Notes under the pieces: generated by a model
Database searches by the model: none
Told to the model about the DNA's origin: nothing
Seen by the model: the letters and a program-made list of their open reading frames with translations, nothing else
Shown: positions 38,026-48,054 of the stretch, in pieces
Layout of the letters: every line of letters begins with the position of its first letter
How positions within the stretch are numbered: position 1 is the stretch's first letter
Assembly (NCBI GenBank): GCA_023091735.1
Contig: JALKBU010000075.1
Coordinates: 1-64,000, forward strand
Direction of reading: 5' to 3'
DNA length: 64,000 nt
From: Trichomonas tenax
Lineage: Eukaryota > Parabasalia > Trichomonadida > Trichomonadidae
Program-made: the position numbers and the translations under genes

Positions 38026-41000
38026 TCATCCATGCTTGGAATTCTTTTTATTTGATGACTCTGTTTCATCAGATACCTGCTTGAAAACATATCTTGTGCA
38101 TTTCTCAGCGTTCGGGAGGCCTTGAATCAACGAAATGACCTTAGGAGCAGACAACAGGAATGCTTCTGGTCCAGAAATAGATGGAATTCTTCCTTTCTCG
38201 CATTTTGTGGATGCAATTGCTTTCATAGCTTGACTCCATGGTGCTGTAGGTGTGGCACCACTGAACACCTCAGATGGGTTATCCTCTTGGTATACCTTAA
38301 ATACAGGAGCATCAGCACCAGTATCAACAATTTCTGAAATCCATCGAACTCGATGCTCTGTGTCAGAAAGAGATGGTGCAAGTTTGCACGATTTGTATCC
38401 AGCAGGATATATATACCTGTCTGAATGGAATGCAGACCTATCATAAATAACTGTACCAATATTAAGAACCTGAGCTGATTCAGTAATGTTAATAGGATAT
38501 GTTGTTTCAGGCTTTTTCTTGGACTTGAGTGCATCTTCAATCTTCGAATAGAACCAGTGGATCTTGTTGATACGACGTACAACAAAGCTTTTCTGTAATA
38601 TTACAGGATTAATTTTATCACTGAATATTGTTGGGAACTTTTCTTTGAAAATTCTTTCTTGTTCTCCAAATCCTTCAACTTCAAGCATTTTGAAGAACTC
38701 AAGCTCATGCATACTTGTCCATTCCGGTGGTAATTCATCCCATCTTGGAATCTTGTTAAACAACTGCTCACATATCTGTGTGTGGAGAATCTCACGCAAA
38801 TTAGACATGGCAATCACTGAGCTTGATGTAGCAATAGCGAGTTTTTGGTTCTCTGTTGAACTAAGACATTTCAAAACAAATGCCTCAACTTCTTCATCGG
38901 TCCTGGAAATTCCAGCTTTATTTCCAAGCTCACCATAGAGGCGAGTTCCGGATTCATCACAGGGAATACCAAATTTAAGCAAAGTCTTGACAATAGCGCG
39001 CTTCTCTTCTTCAGTCCAATCCTCGAATCCTTTGATCATACCTATTTCGATATCTGGTTTTGAATCAATTATTAATTTCTTGATTGTAGCTGCTAAGCAA
39101 AAGACTCTCTTGATTAGTAATCCATCATATTGATGGGTCTTTTTGCCAGCTTTGAAGATTTTCCTAAGTTCTTTGTTATCATCGATTGGAAAGCTGTCGA
39201 ACATGTTGATGCCATATTTATCAACACCAAATAACAGCATCCTGTCGTAATTCTCGGTCCACTCTTCGCAAGGAAGTGGAAGATTTATCTGAGGAATATA
39301 TACTTCATCCAGAGATTTACCCATGATATAAGAGTGAATATAATTTGAAGATTCCAAGCTTGCTGCGATTGTACTTGATAATCTGCTGATTGTGGAGAAG
39401 AATGCCTGTGATACAAATGCACCACTTTCAATATCGACATCATTTGGCTTGCATGCATTGTCTATGAAAAGTGGAAGAGAGAAAGAACTTTTTTCATTCT
39501 TCAGCCTAAGGATTAAACTTGAGCAAAGCTTTTCAATGATCTCATCACTAAAGTTCAATCCACAAACTTCTCTACCAAGATGCCAGCATCCCCATGAGAA
39601 GCAAGAAACAGTTTTGACAATTGCATTTCTTTCGTGAACTGTGAATTGATATCCATTATCAAATTCTTTAACAGGAACGTGAACGATTTCATCCTTAGAT
39701 GTATCAATTTTGTCCCAGAAGTTTTCATTTTGTATATCATAATCAACAGAAGATGTTCTCATCTTCTTAAATGTCTCTCCGAGTTTGAATTCTATTGCAT
39801 TTTTAAGAATCTCTTCCTGAGCTCGTGGCTCTTCTTCTGAAAATGCTTCTAATGCGCATCTTCTTGTTATATAATCAGAGAACTTCATCTTTGTCGGCTT
39901 CTTGAACATCGACTTATAGCTTGCAATCAGGTATAAAGTCTTGCCTTCCAAGTTACTATGAGTGTTGATGTGATCAGTCCACATTTGAATATACTCCTGT
40001 GAGCTTTCAATTAAAACAATTGTATCATAGTTTTCAATTGATGGCAAAAATGACATTATAGAGTTTGCATGTAAAAATGTAGAAACATCTTGCTTTGAAG
40101 CATCATCATATTTGAATTTGATGCCAAGTTCTCCAAAGAAATCTATCAAAAGATAATACTCGGAAATCATATTCGTAGAGATTAATGTCTTCTTTCCTTC
40201 AGCAAGTGATGTTTCAACTATATTGCGAACAATGGAGAGTGAGGAACTTGCTGTCATAAAGTCTGGGAAGCCTAAGTCGTATTCCATATAGTGAACAAGG
40301 AATGGATGAACAAGATTCCTTTCGAGTGCATAAGTGACGCTGCAGAATTTTCCGCGCTTGATTTGATCAATAAATTTGCGAAGAATTATTCTTGCAGCAT
40401 GACGTTGAACAGTAGACATTGGAGAGAAAATGGCGTAGCATTTGATTGTGTTTTCAGCTTCTGCAGTTGTGAGATCATAAGAATCTCCACAAATCTGTTT
40501 AACGAGGGCTTCTTTATCTGAATCAATCAAACTTCTGCTTTCGAGTGTCTGGAAACACTTAATAATGCTTTTGGATATGAGAGTATTTGATTCAGGTGAT
40601 TGCTTAAGATTGACAGTCAACGATGCTGAAAGTTGATTGGCGTATTTTTCTGTAAATTGTGAGACTGGTTTGTGATATATAATTGTGCACCATTTGATTG
40701 AATTGAAGAAATCAAATTCGAGTGGAATGATTCTCTGCGTCGTTATTATAATATGGCATGGTAAAACTTGCTCGTTTGTAAATTCAATCTGCAAAATTGT
40801 TTCTCTTTCCATCGAGGATCCTTCGAAGCAAATAGTTGTCATATTTTCTAATTTGTTGAGAGTGGTATGCCATTTTTCGATATTTGCTGCATCAGTGACA
40901 ATTAAATGAGGACCTACAACGTTATGTTGGTTAAATAAGAAATTAAGAAACCAAATCGTAGGCTTTATAGCATCGAATGCGATATTCTGCTCGAATTTGA

Positions 41001-41592
41001 TCGATTTATTTCTGCTTACCGAGTGATATAATGTTTGAATATATTCTTTTGAAAGAAAGTGAAGTTTTTCATCAAGTAAGACAATTTCATCGGGAATTTC
41101 TGTCAAGTTATCGAGTTTAATTGTCTCATCTTCGCTATATTTAGGAAATTCAGCATTTTTACGTTTGTTGAAGATTTCTAATATATTTTCAGGGACTTCC
41201 TCTTCGATGGTAGCTTGTGTGCATGGCAAATCTTTCCATTTGACGATGTATTTGTGATTTTCGATATTTAACAGTTTCTCAATTTCGTTAAAATTTGGAT
41301 TATAATATGGTTCCTGCGTTTTATGGAGAGCTGGCGTAGCCTTGTAATATCGTAATAAAAATTCACCTTTTGACGATGAATTGAGTTGTTCTTCCGTTAA
41401 CCATTTGCATTTTTGATAACTGAGATTTACAAATTTAACTAAATACTGTGGTGGTACTTCTGCATTGTGTCCTATAATCAATTCTGGTTCCTCCTGTTCG
41501 GGCTCTTGGAAGATAAATTGCTTTCTATGCCATTCTTTCATCAATAATAAATTAAATAAAATATTTGACATAGTTAATTTTTTACACGACAT
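38026..41592 (-). CDS. CHD-type chromatin protein with degenerate, probably inactive, ATPase
   Basis: An 1188-residue protein with the CHD1-5 domain order. Tandem chromodomains occupy about 47-85 (PPQYLVKFVNLSYQKCKWLTEEQL) and 103-135 (NHKYIVKWKDLPCTQATIEEEV). A SNF2-like two-lobe region (about 205-600) has lost its catalytic motifs. Where CHDs have ADEMGLGKT there is no Walker A at all; the sequence passes straight to IWFLNFLFNQHNVVGPHLIV (CHD: [21 protein letters not shown]). Where they have DEAH it reads IIYHKP. The C-lobe skeleton remains (EGKKTLISTNMISEYYLLID). A SANT/SLIDE-like region follows (about 660-1000). It is likely a histone-methyl-lysine reader or scaffold rather than a remodeller. 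Methyl-Lys cage residues are only partly conserved. Confidence 0.85.
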   Translation of the reverse strand: MSCKKLTMSNILFNLLLMKEWHRKQFIFQEPEQEEPELIIGHNAEVPPQYLVKFVNLSYQKCKWLTEEQLNSSSKGEFLLRYYKATPALHKTQEPYYNPNFNEIEKLLNIENHKYIVKWKDLPCTQATIEEEVPENILEIFNKRKNAEFPKYSEDETIKLDNLTEIPDEIVLLDEKLHFLSKEYIQTLYHSVSRNKSIKFEQNIAFDAIKPTIWFLNFLFNQHNVVGPHLIVTDAANIEKWHTTLNKLENMTTICFEGSSMERETILQIEFTNEQVLPCHIIITTQRIIPLEFDFFNSIKWCTIIYHKPVSQFTEKYANQLSASLTVNLKQSPESNTLISKSIIKCFQTLESRSLIDSDKEALVKQICGDSYDLTTAEAENTIKCYAIFSPMSTVQRHAARIILRKFIDQIKRGKFCSVTYALERNLVHPFLVHYMEYDLGFPDFMTASSSLSIVRNIVETSLAEGKKTLISTNMISEYYLLIDFFGELGIKFKYDDASKQDVSTFLHANSIMSFLPSIENYDTIVLIESSQEYIQMWTDHINTHSNLEGKTLYLIASYKSMFKKPTKMKFSDYITRRCALEAFSEEEPRAQEEILKNAIEFKLGETFKKMRTSSVDYDIQNENFWDKIDTSKDEIVHVPVKEFDNGYQFTVHERNAIVKTVSCFSWGCWHLGREVCGLNFSDEIIEKLCSSLILRLKNEKSSFSLPLFIDNACKPNDVDIESGAFVSQAFFSTISRLSSTIAASLESSNYIHSYIMGKSLDEVYIPQINLPLPCEEWTENYDRMLLFGVDKYGINMFDSFPIDDNKELRKIFKAGKKTHQYDGLLIKRVFCLAATIKKLIIDSKPDIEIGMIKGFEDWTEEEKRAIVKTLLKFGIPCDESGTRLYGELGNKAGISRTDEEVEAFVLKCLSSTENQKLAIATSSSVIAMSNLREILHTQICEQLFNKIPRWDELPPEWTSMHELEFFKMLEVEGFGEQERIFKEKFPTIFSDKINPVILQKSFVVRRINKIHWFYSKIEDALKSKKKPETTYPINITESAQVLNIGTVIYDRSAFHSDRYIYPAGYKSCKLAPSLSDTEHRVRWISEIVDTGADAPVFKVYQEDNPSEVFSGATPTAPWSQAMKAIASTKCEKGRIPSISGPEAFLLSAPKVISLIQGLPNAEKCTRYVFKQVSDETESSNKKNSKHG

Positions 41593-41913
41593 TTTTAGAA
41601 AATCAACATGTGATCATCTGGACTATGACATACAAAAGAATATCATCGTTAGAGTTTAACCTTGCAGTTGATTTATCATAATATCAATTTTTGATTTTAA
41701 ATGGATTTAAAATCTTTAGAGCTGAGCTTTGTTCACATCGAATTATAATATAGATAGAATTTACTGACATAAACCAAATATGAGAAAACACCTATTCAAT
41801 AGAAAAACAAGAAGTATTAATTTGAATTTTCTATTTCAAAGATATTAAGTCGATTGCTTCTTATATGAATTTATGTATAACTCAGCAATCTTGTATTCAT
41901 CTTATTGGCAAAT
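41593..41913. other. AT-rich spacer
   Basis: About 320 bp between two minus-strand genes. I see no RNA, repeat or recurrent motif. Confidence 0.4.
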
Positions 41914-42870
41914 TTACAAATCTGATAGTCGAGGCTTCAATGGAGGAAGGGAGCCAGTACTGCTAACCTTATTAGATCCAATTCCACTCTTGATTGGAGT
42001 CGATCTTGGGCTAATTTGTTGTGGAGTTTTTATGATTTCTGGAGCTCTTGGCATTCTTGGAATAGGCGGCTGTTGAACACCCTGAAGAACAAGCAACAAA
42101 TCTCTTAGTGAGCACCTTTCATTTGGACTTGGGATCAAACACATTTGAATCAAAGATTGAATTATATAAGGAATATCAGCAGAGAAACAGTAATATCCAA
42201 GAGATAATTCGTTTTTAAGATCTGCAAGTGATGTGCTCCTCCATGGGATAGTTCCTGTAGCCATCTCATAAATACAAACACCAATTGACCAAATATCAGC
42301 TTTAAATGGATCATGCGGAACCTGATTTATGACTTCCGGAGCCATATACTGAATGGAACCATGGAAGTTATTACAAAGCCCGTTAATCGAGTAATAAACC
42401 AAATCCATGTCAGATAATTTCAGTCTGTTGAAGTTGTCGATAAAAAGATTCGTAGGTTTTATGTTGTGGTGCGCGATGTTGTTTTGATGAATGTAATTTA
42501 CTGCCTGTAAAAGATGACTCGTGTAAGAATGAAGATCTTCTGTCCGAATTTTACCTAAATGATCCAAGTATCTCCTCAGGCTTCCTTTCTGCATATATTC
42601 CATCACTTGGAAATAATAGTTCTGGTCCACAAAATAATCATGAATTTCTCGAATATTTGGATGAGCTGATCTTTTCAGTAATGTACTGTTGGGATCCAGG
42701 AAGCCAGAGACGACTTCCTGATCCACGTGTCCAAGTAAAACGGCTTTGATAATATATTGCCTTCCGTCTTCTGGATTCGAAACTATGTATGACGAAGAGT
42801 ACTGCTGGTTGCTAAGGAGGCGCTTAACAGTATAACCATGCCTCACAATCAACGCTCTCATGACATCCAT
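41914..42870 (-). CDS. Protein kinase-fold protein, likely pseudokinase
   Basis: A 318-residue kinase-fold protein of the CAMK/NEK-like type. The ATP lysine is present (K42, YIIKAVLL) but the glycine loop is missing. HRD is changed to HHN (residues 134-136, AHHNIKPTN), so the catalytic Asp is Asn, and DFG is changed to DMD (154-156). The APE motif (MAPEV) and the F-helix Asp (KADIWSIGVCIYEMATG) are intact, so the fold should be sound. Losing the HRD Asp normally abolishes phosphotransfer; a scaffold or allosteric role is inferred. The C-terminal 55 residues are Pro/Ser-rich (PRSTPIKSG), possibly a substrate or binding tail. Confidence 0.88.
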   Translation of the reverse strand: MDVMRALIVRHGYTVKRLLSNQQYSSSYIVSNPEDGRQYIIKAVLLGHVDQEVVSGFLDPNSTLLKRSAHPNIREIHDYFVDQNYYFQVMEYMQKGSLRRYLDHLGKIRTEDLHSYTSHLLQAVNYIHQNNIAHHNIKPTNLFIDNFNRLKLSDMDLVYYSINGLCNNFHGSIQYMAPEVINQVPHDPFKADIWSIGVCIYEMATGTIPWRSTSLADLKNELSLGYYCFSADIPYIIQSLIQMCLIPSPNERCSLRDLLLVLQGVQQPPIPRMPRAPEIIKTPQQISPRSTPIKSGIGSNKVSSTGSLPPLKPRLSDL

Positions 42871-43416
42871 TTTTTTTTGAAAAAGTATGTTTCAATATTA
42901 ATAAATGTGAGAAAATTTTGAAAATGAGCACGTTTATCGATAATCAGAAATGATAAACTCACACTTTTTTGCTTTCCTGAATTCGTTTTTGATATCCATC
43001 TTACCAAAATGTTCGAATGCTGGTGTCTCCGAGCTGATGCTCACCAACAAATATCGAATTTCTGGATTTGTGAAATTCTCTTCATATCGTTGGGCTTTTA
43101 AATTGGTCACTTCATATATACCAAACTGACACACCGTATAAGTGCGAATGGAATGAGTAAAGTTTCAATTTAACACAGATTTGATTATGCCAATCAATTT
43201 CAAAATCACATTGTCAAAAATGCACTGTGATTTGGTGTTTTAATTCAATGTGGTGCAATAGATTGCAGACCACACTTTTCCATATCCATTGAATCTGTTC
43301 ATAAATAAAGATTAGAACGAATAGCTTTTAATTTAAGTTTTTCAGCATATAGGTTTAGGTAAGAAGCTGTTTTGAATTACATAAACAAATTGGAATAATT
43401 TGAAAAAACCAAAAAA
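42871..43416. other. Intergenic region with a short coding-like stretch
   Basis: A minus-strand open stretch of 76 codons (42934-43164) without an ATG looks protein-like (NPEIRYLLVSISSETPAFEH) but matches no family I know. It ends in TAA and begins after TGA. It could be a gene remnant. Otherwise the region is AT-rich DNA. Confidence 0.35.
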
Positions 43417-43472
43417 TGTCCCAGGCCAGAATCGATCTGGCCTCTGATCTGTGTCAAGGATCCATTCTAACC
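43417..43472 (-). tRNA. 5'-truncated tRNA-like sequence (possible Val-GAC) with Pol III terminator
   Basis: On the minus strand, a T-arm hairpin (GCCAG, loop ATCGATT, CTGGC) is followed by CTGGGAC as a 3' acceptor strand, a discriminator A, and directly TTTTTT (43411-43416), a Pol III terminator. Upstream, GATCC-TTGACAC-AGATC folds as an anticodon arm with one C-A mismatch next to the loop; T33, anticodon GAC (43453-43455) and A37 would fit valine. GGTTAGAATG looks like the 3' half of a D-arm. The required 5' acceptor (GTCCCAG) and the start of the D-arm are absent; AT-rich DNA lies there instead. The T-loop has A at position 54. It is most likely a truncated tRNA pseudogene. Confidence 0.45.
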
Positions 43473-44533
43473 AATATAAATTTTTAATAATAACATAATA
43501 CTCGATATTTTCATGAAAAGGAAGATCAATCGATCTCTAATTAGATTAATAATAATTTATTATCATTATAGATAACTTTTTGCAAATATAAACTGAACAC
43601 CTTAAGGCCTATAAAAACATATAAATCTTGTATAAGAAGGTGATATCAAAGTGTGATTATTAACATATAAGGGAGATTATCATGAATTAATAACGAATAA
43701 TCATTGCTCAAGAAAAAATAAAGCTTTATAAGTGTGTAATGTCTTAAAACAGATAAAACAGATTTTTGAAAATTGGAAATATGTGGGGGAAAGCGGAATT
43801 TCAGTAAGGATAGGTTCTATTGGACAAGTGCAGTGTATTCATGGAAGCTGTATAATATATTTCTAAATCAAAAATGTTAATATTTTGAATTTTTTTTCTT
43901 AATGCTAGATTTGGCTGTAGGAAGCATTTCTTTATTACCAAAGCGTAACCCTAGGAGAAGAATGCATTTAAATGAAAGTAAATATATTTTGAAAATATAT
44001 TGACCAATACGACTAAAAGAATGTAGTAAAAGTTGTATTAAACGATATTATAAGACTTGCAACGAGTATTGACATAGGTTGAAAGCAAAAAAATCGATGT
44101 TTTTAATGATTAAATTTGATGATGAATTTAAGTTAATGTATTTTTGCTTCATCTGCTGTTAAATCTCATCTGCGGGACCCTTAGAGTGAGTCCATTGAAA
44201 CTTGTTGGAATGTTTCGGGGTTTTTCTGACTGAGGTGACTAAACGTACATTAAATTTTTAAGAATAACCTTAATTGACTAGAGGCCACCTTTGGGCAAGC
44301 AGTTTACAACATTCATTCTCGCAATATAAACCAAAAATCACATTGAAAAATAATCGTCCAAACATGTTTAGAGCTCATTGATATACCAGAGACAACATCT
44401 ATCTTGAATTACTGCTTGATGCATTATCGTATCCCAAGGATGAATTGGATTTTAGGCAATCACAAAAGAGTTTAAAATCACAACAAAATCTTGAAATTAA
44501 AAAGTGACAAGTAGTTTATAATTTTTTATTATC
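43473..44533. other. Gene-free AT-rich spacer
   Basis: About 1 kb without a supported gene or strong repeat. Its last 40 bp contain the promoter-like motif of the next gene. Confidence 0.45.
44499..44509 (+). promoter_or_regulatory. AAAAAGTGACA promoter-like motif
   Basis: It lies 24 nt before the ATG at 44534. This copy of the recurrent motif is followed by a T-rich stretch and TATCATG. Confidence 0.42.
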
Positions 44534-46078
44534 ATGCATGGAGGAAGTTCACTGAGATCGAGTTTCAAGAGATCAAATACTGCTGCTTCAGCTGCAAATG
44601 ACGATGCAACACAAGATCTTCACTCGTTTTCTAATGCTAAGCGAACAAAATTTCTTCAACAGCAATTAGACGATGATTTTACGCAAAATCCGATATATTC
44701 ACGTCCAAAAATTGATAGAAGTCCTGATGCTAAAGGAGGAAGTTCAGAAATTGCAGCTGATTCTACCGAAGTTTTGTTTCCGACTTCAGTCGCCGATACA
44801 AAGAGCTCGTTTGGACCTAATTCAGATTTTCTTAATGGAGAAATGCGTCAAAGATTTATGTTTGACGAAAATGCTCCAGTAACGTCTCCTCCTTTATTCA
44901 AAGACTCATCCGAACACTCTTCTCCAAGCATTCAGATCTACAGACCAAACGAATCTACAAAACAAATCAGCGTTGTTAATACTGAGTTTGAACAATATGA
45001 AGCACCAACAATTAAAGATTTAATCGATATATACGTAAATATGGAAGCTCAAGATACTCAACAGACTGTCAACAACAACTTAGAATTATACTTTTCAAGT
45101 CTAACATATATTGAGCCTCAGAAGTTTTCAAGTCTTGATTTCAATTTCATGCCAACTGAAACAATTCGTAATGCTAAGACAATGTCACAAAATCTGCAAG
45201 AGAAAATCGATAATTTTAATATTCAAATCACAGAAATATCAGAAGAGCTTCAAAGAAATCCACCTCAAACTCTCCGAACTCTAAATAAGCTTCAAGTCAG
45301 CGAAATAAATCAAATTATCACAAGATCCAATTCCTTGATGACATTATTCAATGTTCAAGCTACAAACTTCATATTATCACAAATTCTTGAATTGGAAAAT
45401 GGATTTTCAAATTATATTTCAATAATCAATAAGTTACAAAATACATATTATTCTGGAGAAAAATTCTTGCGCACAGATCCAACAATTGCTAAAATCAAAG
45501 AACTCGAAGATATTCGTCAAAAGATTCGTGAAGAAGAAAAGGAGTATGGAGATATCCAAACACGTATCCAAAACTTCCAATCACTTCAACAATGCTTGCC
45601 ATTCTCCATTAAATCGATAAAAAATGGAAATGCATCGATAATTACAACACAGAATAGATTTAGTAATGTCTCAACAACAGGAAATGCAATATCTTCTCTT
45701 TATTCAGATATCGCTATTCAATCTCGCATGTCAGCTCTTGATGTCGAAATTGCAACATTGTCTGCTTCAGTTCCAAATGTTTCGATGAGAATTGAAAATA
45801 ATCAGATAATATTAGAGATGACTTTCAGTCGTATTTCTAAAAGCGATTTCATGAGATTTAAACTCCAATTTGCAGTCAGCAAGAATTTGTATCCATGGAT
45901 ACAGTTCCAGTTGGGTGTAAACGTTGGACTTGAAGTTTTGGCAGGAAATAAAGCTCATATTGCCGAACAGATCGCAAAGATACTTGCTGATTCTAGGATG
46001 TGCAAGAAGCCATTTTTGAATATTGTCCAAAGAATTTGCAATGCATATATTCTTGATTTCAAGAATAATAGAGTTTAG
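44534..46078 (+). CDS. Candidate KNL1/Spc7-like kinetochore protein
   Basis: A 514-residue protein. The first 150 residues are disordered and basic/Ser-rich (MHGGSSLRSSFKRSN). APTIKDLIDIYVNM (about 157-170) resembles the IxLQDFLNMTxI start of the Spc7 domain. EELQRNPPQTLRTL (about 237-250), then INQIITRSNSLMTLFNVQATNFILSQILELENGF, resembles the Spc7 stretch ENPPLFREY ... QFKNLKTHARLLSKAxWYxWRxxLLEGLxxGL. A coiled coil (about 310-355) leads into a C-terminal alpha/beta domain (about 360-510) that could be the RWD pair found in KNL1. KNL1 links the Mis12 and Ndc80 complexes to spindle-checkpoint proteins. No clear MELT repeats are visible. The assignment is by pattern and should be treated as a hypothesis. 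Confidence 0.5.
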   Translation: MHGGSSLRSSFKRSNTAASAANDDATQDLHSFSNAKRTKFLQQQLDDDFTQNPIYSRPKIDRSPDAKGGSSEIAADSTEVLFPTSVADTKSSFGPNSDFLNGEMRQRFMFDENAPVTSPPLFKDSSEHSSPSIQIYRPNESTKQISVVNTEFEQYEAPTIKDLIDIYVNMEAQDTQQTVNNNLELYFSSLTYIEPQKFSSLDFNFMPTETIRNAKTMSQNLQEKIDNFNIQITEISEELQRNPPQTLRTLNKLQVSEINQIITRSNSLMTLFNVQATNFILSQILELENGFSNYISIINKLQNTYYSGEKFLRTDPTIAKIKELEDIRQKIREEEKEYGDIQTRIQNFQSLQQCLPFSIKSIKNGNASIITTQNRFSNVSTTGNAISSLYSDIAIQSRMSALDVEIATLSASVPNVSMRIENNQIILEMTFSRISKSDFMRFKLQFAVSKNLYPWIQFQLGVNVGLEVLAGNKAHIAEQIAKILADSRMCKKPFLNIVQRICNAYILDFKNNRV

Positions 46079-46251
46079 TATTATAGTATTTATATATCAG
46101 TTTATATTTGTATGTTTTAAATGTTTATTTTTATAATTTTTATATTTTATTACTGCTTATCGTGAAAGCTCATCGAGAACTCTTTAAATTTTAAATTCAT
46201 ATTTTAAAAAATTTAAAATAAATTAACAAACAAATGATAAAATATAATGTA

Positions 46252-48054
46252 TTATTGTGATGATTTCTTGGCTAGCTCGTCAAACATTCCATCTAATATT
46301 GCAACCATTTCCTCAACATCACGATTCTGCAATGCTGTATTGAACCTGTGCTCTTGTTTCTTCAAATACGCTCTTGAGAATTGAGGAGCACATATCTTGT
46401 GTATTGGAACATTGAAGTATTGTTTTGAAAGTTCATCAAGCTCTGTTAAATCAGGAGATATAGCTTGCTCAGAAAGTAGTGGCTCAAGCTTTTCTGAACA
46501 TGATTTAAATACTCTCATGATTGTTGTCGAGAGTGGCTCAACCATTTGAGCAACTTTCTGCAAATCGTCTATATTCTTTTGAAGTTTTTGAATAGAATTT
46601 GTCTTCTTTTGAGTACTGACTTTCTCATTTCTAAGCTGTTCCTCTAACTCAACTATCTGCTGCTTAATTCTACCACTTTCTTCATCAGCATTTTCTTCTG
46701 TTCTCTTGATGATGCGTCTTAATCCAGCAATCTGGCTTTCAAGAGTGCTGATCTTATCATCCTTTCTCCTAACTTCATTCGACAATACAGAAATCTCAGC
46801 TTCTTTAGATGCGCGCTTTGTCCTTTCTCTCATTGTATCTAAATGAGGTGTTAGAATATGCGCTAAGGTTCCAATACTAACTAGTGTGGCTTGAGTCATT
46901 GCTGGTTGAGAGGAAACAGAAAGTTTGGAAACAGATCGAGTTGAACTTTTTTCTTTGAGTTTGTCTTTCTTTCGCTTTTCACGGAGATTTTCAAGTTGTT
47001 TTTCGAGGAGCATAATCTGTGTCTGGGCTTGCTTTAACTCTCTCTGAGCTTGCTTTGTCTTTTTTACCTCTTTTTGTCTGTTTTGTTCGATTCTGCTATC
47101 AATAGAGTTTATTGCGGCCATTGTAGTTTCACGAAGTATTGATAAATTTTTGTTGAAGCTTTGAACAAACAATCTGAATGCCGAAGATGTACTAAGACAG
47201 AGAGCTTTGAGAGATGAAAGTGTATTACGCTCGTCTTTAATCGTGGAACGCATTTGCCCCTTAAATTTGCGCTCGTAATTTTTGTATTCTTCAAACATCT
47301 GTTCTTGGCTTTCAGCAATATATTTCACGATTATCTTTTCTGTAGCAAGTTTAAATGTTCTTAAATTGAAGTCAGGTCTTGGAGGAAATTCCATTCGAAG
47401 TGATTGGACAGTTTCTTTGCATTCAGCTAATCCGTTATATAATAATTGAACTTTATTGTGAGACTGTGTAAGAAGATCAAGTGCATTGTATGAAAGCGTT
47501 TTAGAAGCACGAATAGATTTCTTAGTTGTCGAGTAAAATTTAGAGATATCGTGTAACAATTCATCTTTAGATGACTTAATACTTTGCAATTGCTGGTGGA
47601 AATCATTCTTTGCAATTTTAAGTGCTTTGTTGTGATTTTCTAATGTTTTTACTTGATTTTTCAAGATCAAATTTTCGGCACTTAGCTTGTTATTGTTTTC
47701 TTGAAGAATTTTCAAACCTTCATTATCTGTATCTTGCATTGACGACATCATACTTGTTGTTTGAGATTTAGCTTCTTTTAATGCTTCTTGAAGTAATTTT
47801 TCGTTTTCATATGCTTTATCGAGTTCATTTTCTTGCAATTCTTTCAATTTCTTGATTTGGAGGTTTAGTGCATTCACTGATGCATTACTATCGCTCAGCT
47901 GTAACTGTAAACTTTCTATTTGTGATTCGTTCGACTCTTGAATGCCAACTAATTGGGCCTCGTAACTGTGAATAGTTTGAATAAACAAACTCTTGAGCTT
48001 ATCTATATTCATCTCCTTCTGGATTCGGTCCAGGAGCCGAAAATCATTGCTCAT
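46252..48054 (-). CDS. Long coiled-coil protein of unknown function
   Basis: A 600-residue protein that is almost entirely coiled coil: about 25-190 (ESNESQIESLQLQLSDSN onward), 315-375 (RQKEVKKTKQAQRELKQAQ) and 410-500. A Ser/Thr-rich basic hinge sits at about 375-395 (KSSTRSVSKLSVSSQ). A non-coiled C-terminal unit of about 80 residues (TELDELSKQYFNVPIHK onward) may be a small folded domain. It has the appearance of a centrosomal/basal-body or golgin-like scaffold, without specific motifs. It diverges from the KDEL protein gene across a 184-bp spacer. Confidence 0.85.
   Translation of the reverse strand: MSNDFRLLDRIQKEMNIDKLKSLFIQTIHSYEAQLVGIQESNESQIESLQLQLSDSNASVNALNLQIKKLKELQENELDKAYENEKLLQEALKEAKSQTTSMMSSMQDTDNEGLKILQENNNKLSAENLILKNQVKTLENHNKALKIAKNDFHQQLQSIKSSKDELLHDISKFYSTTKKSIRASKTLSYNALDLLTQSHNKVQLLYNGLAECKETVQSLRMEFPPRPDFNLRTFKLATEKIIVKYIAESQEQMFEEYKNYERKFKGQMRSTIKDERNTLSSLKALCLSTSSAFRLFVQSFNKNLSILRETTMAAINSIDSRIEQNRQKEVKKTKQAQRELKQAQTQIMLLEKQLENLREKRKKDKLKEKSSTRSVSKLSVSSQPAMTQATLVSIGTLAHILTPHLDTMRERTKRASKEAEISVLSNEVRRKDDKISTLESQIAGLRRIIKRTEENADEESGRIKQQIVELEEQLRNEKVSTQKKTNSIQKLQKNIDDLQKVAQMVEPLSTTIMRVFKSCSEKLEPLLSEQAISPDLTELDELSKQYFNVPIHKICAPQFSRAYLKKQEHRFNTALQNRDVEEMVAILDGMFDELAKKSSQ

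Noticed and set aside
43417..43472. An intact tRNA gene
   Set aside because: The 5' acceptor strand and the first half of the D-arm are missing.
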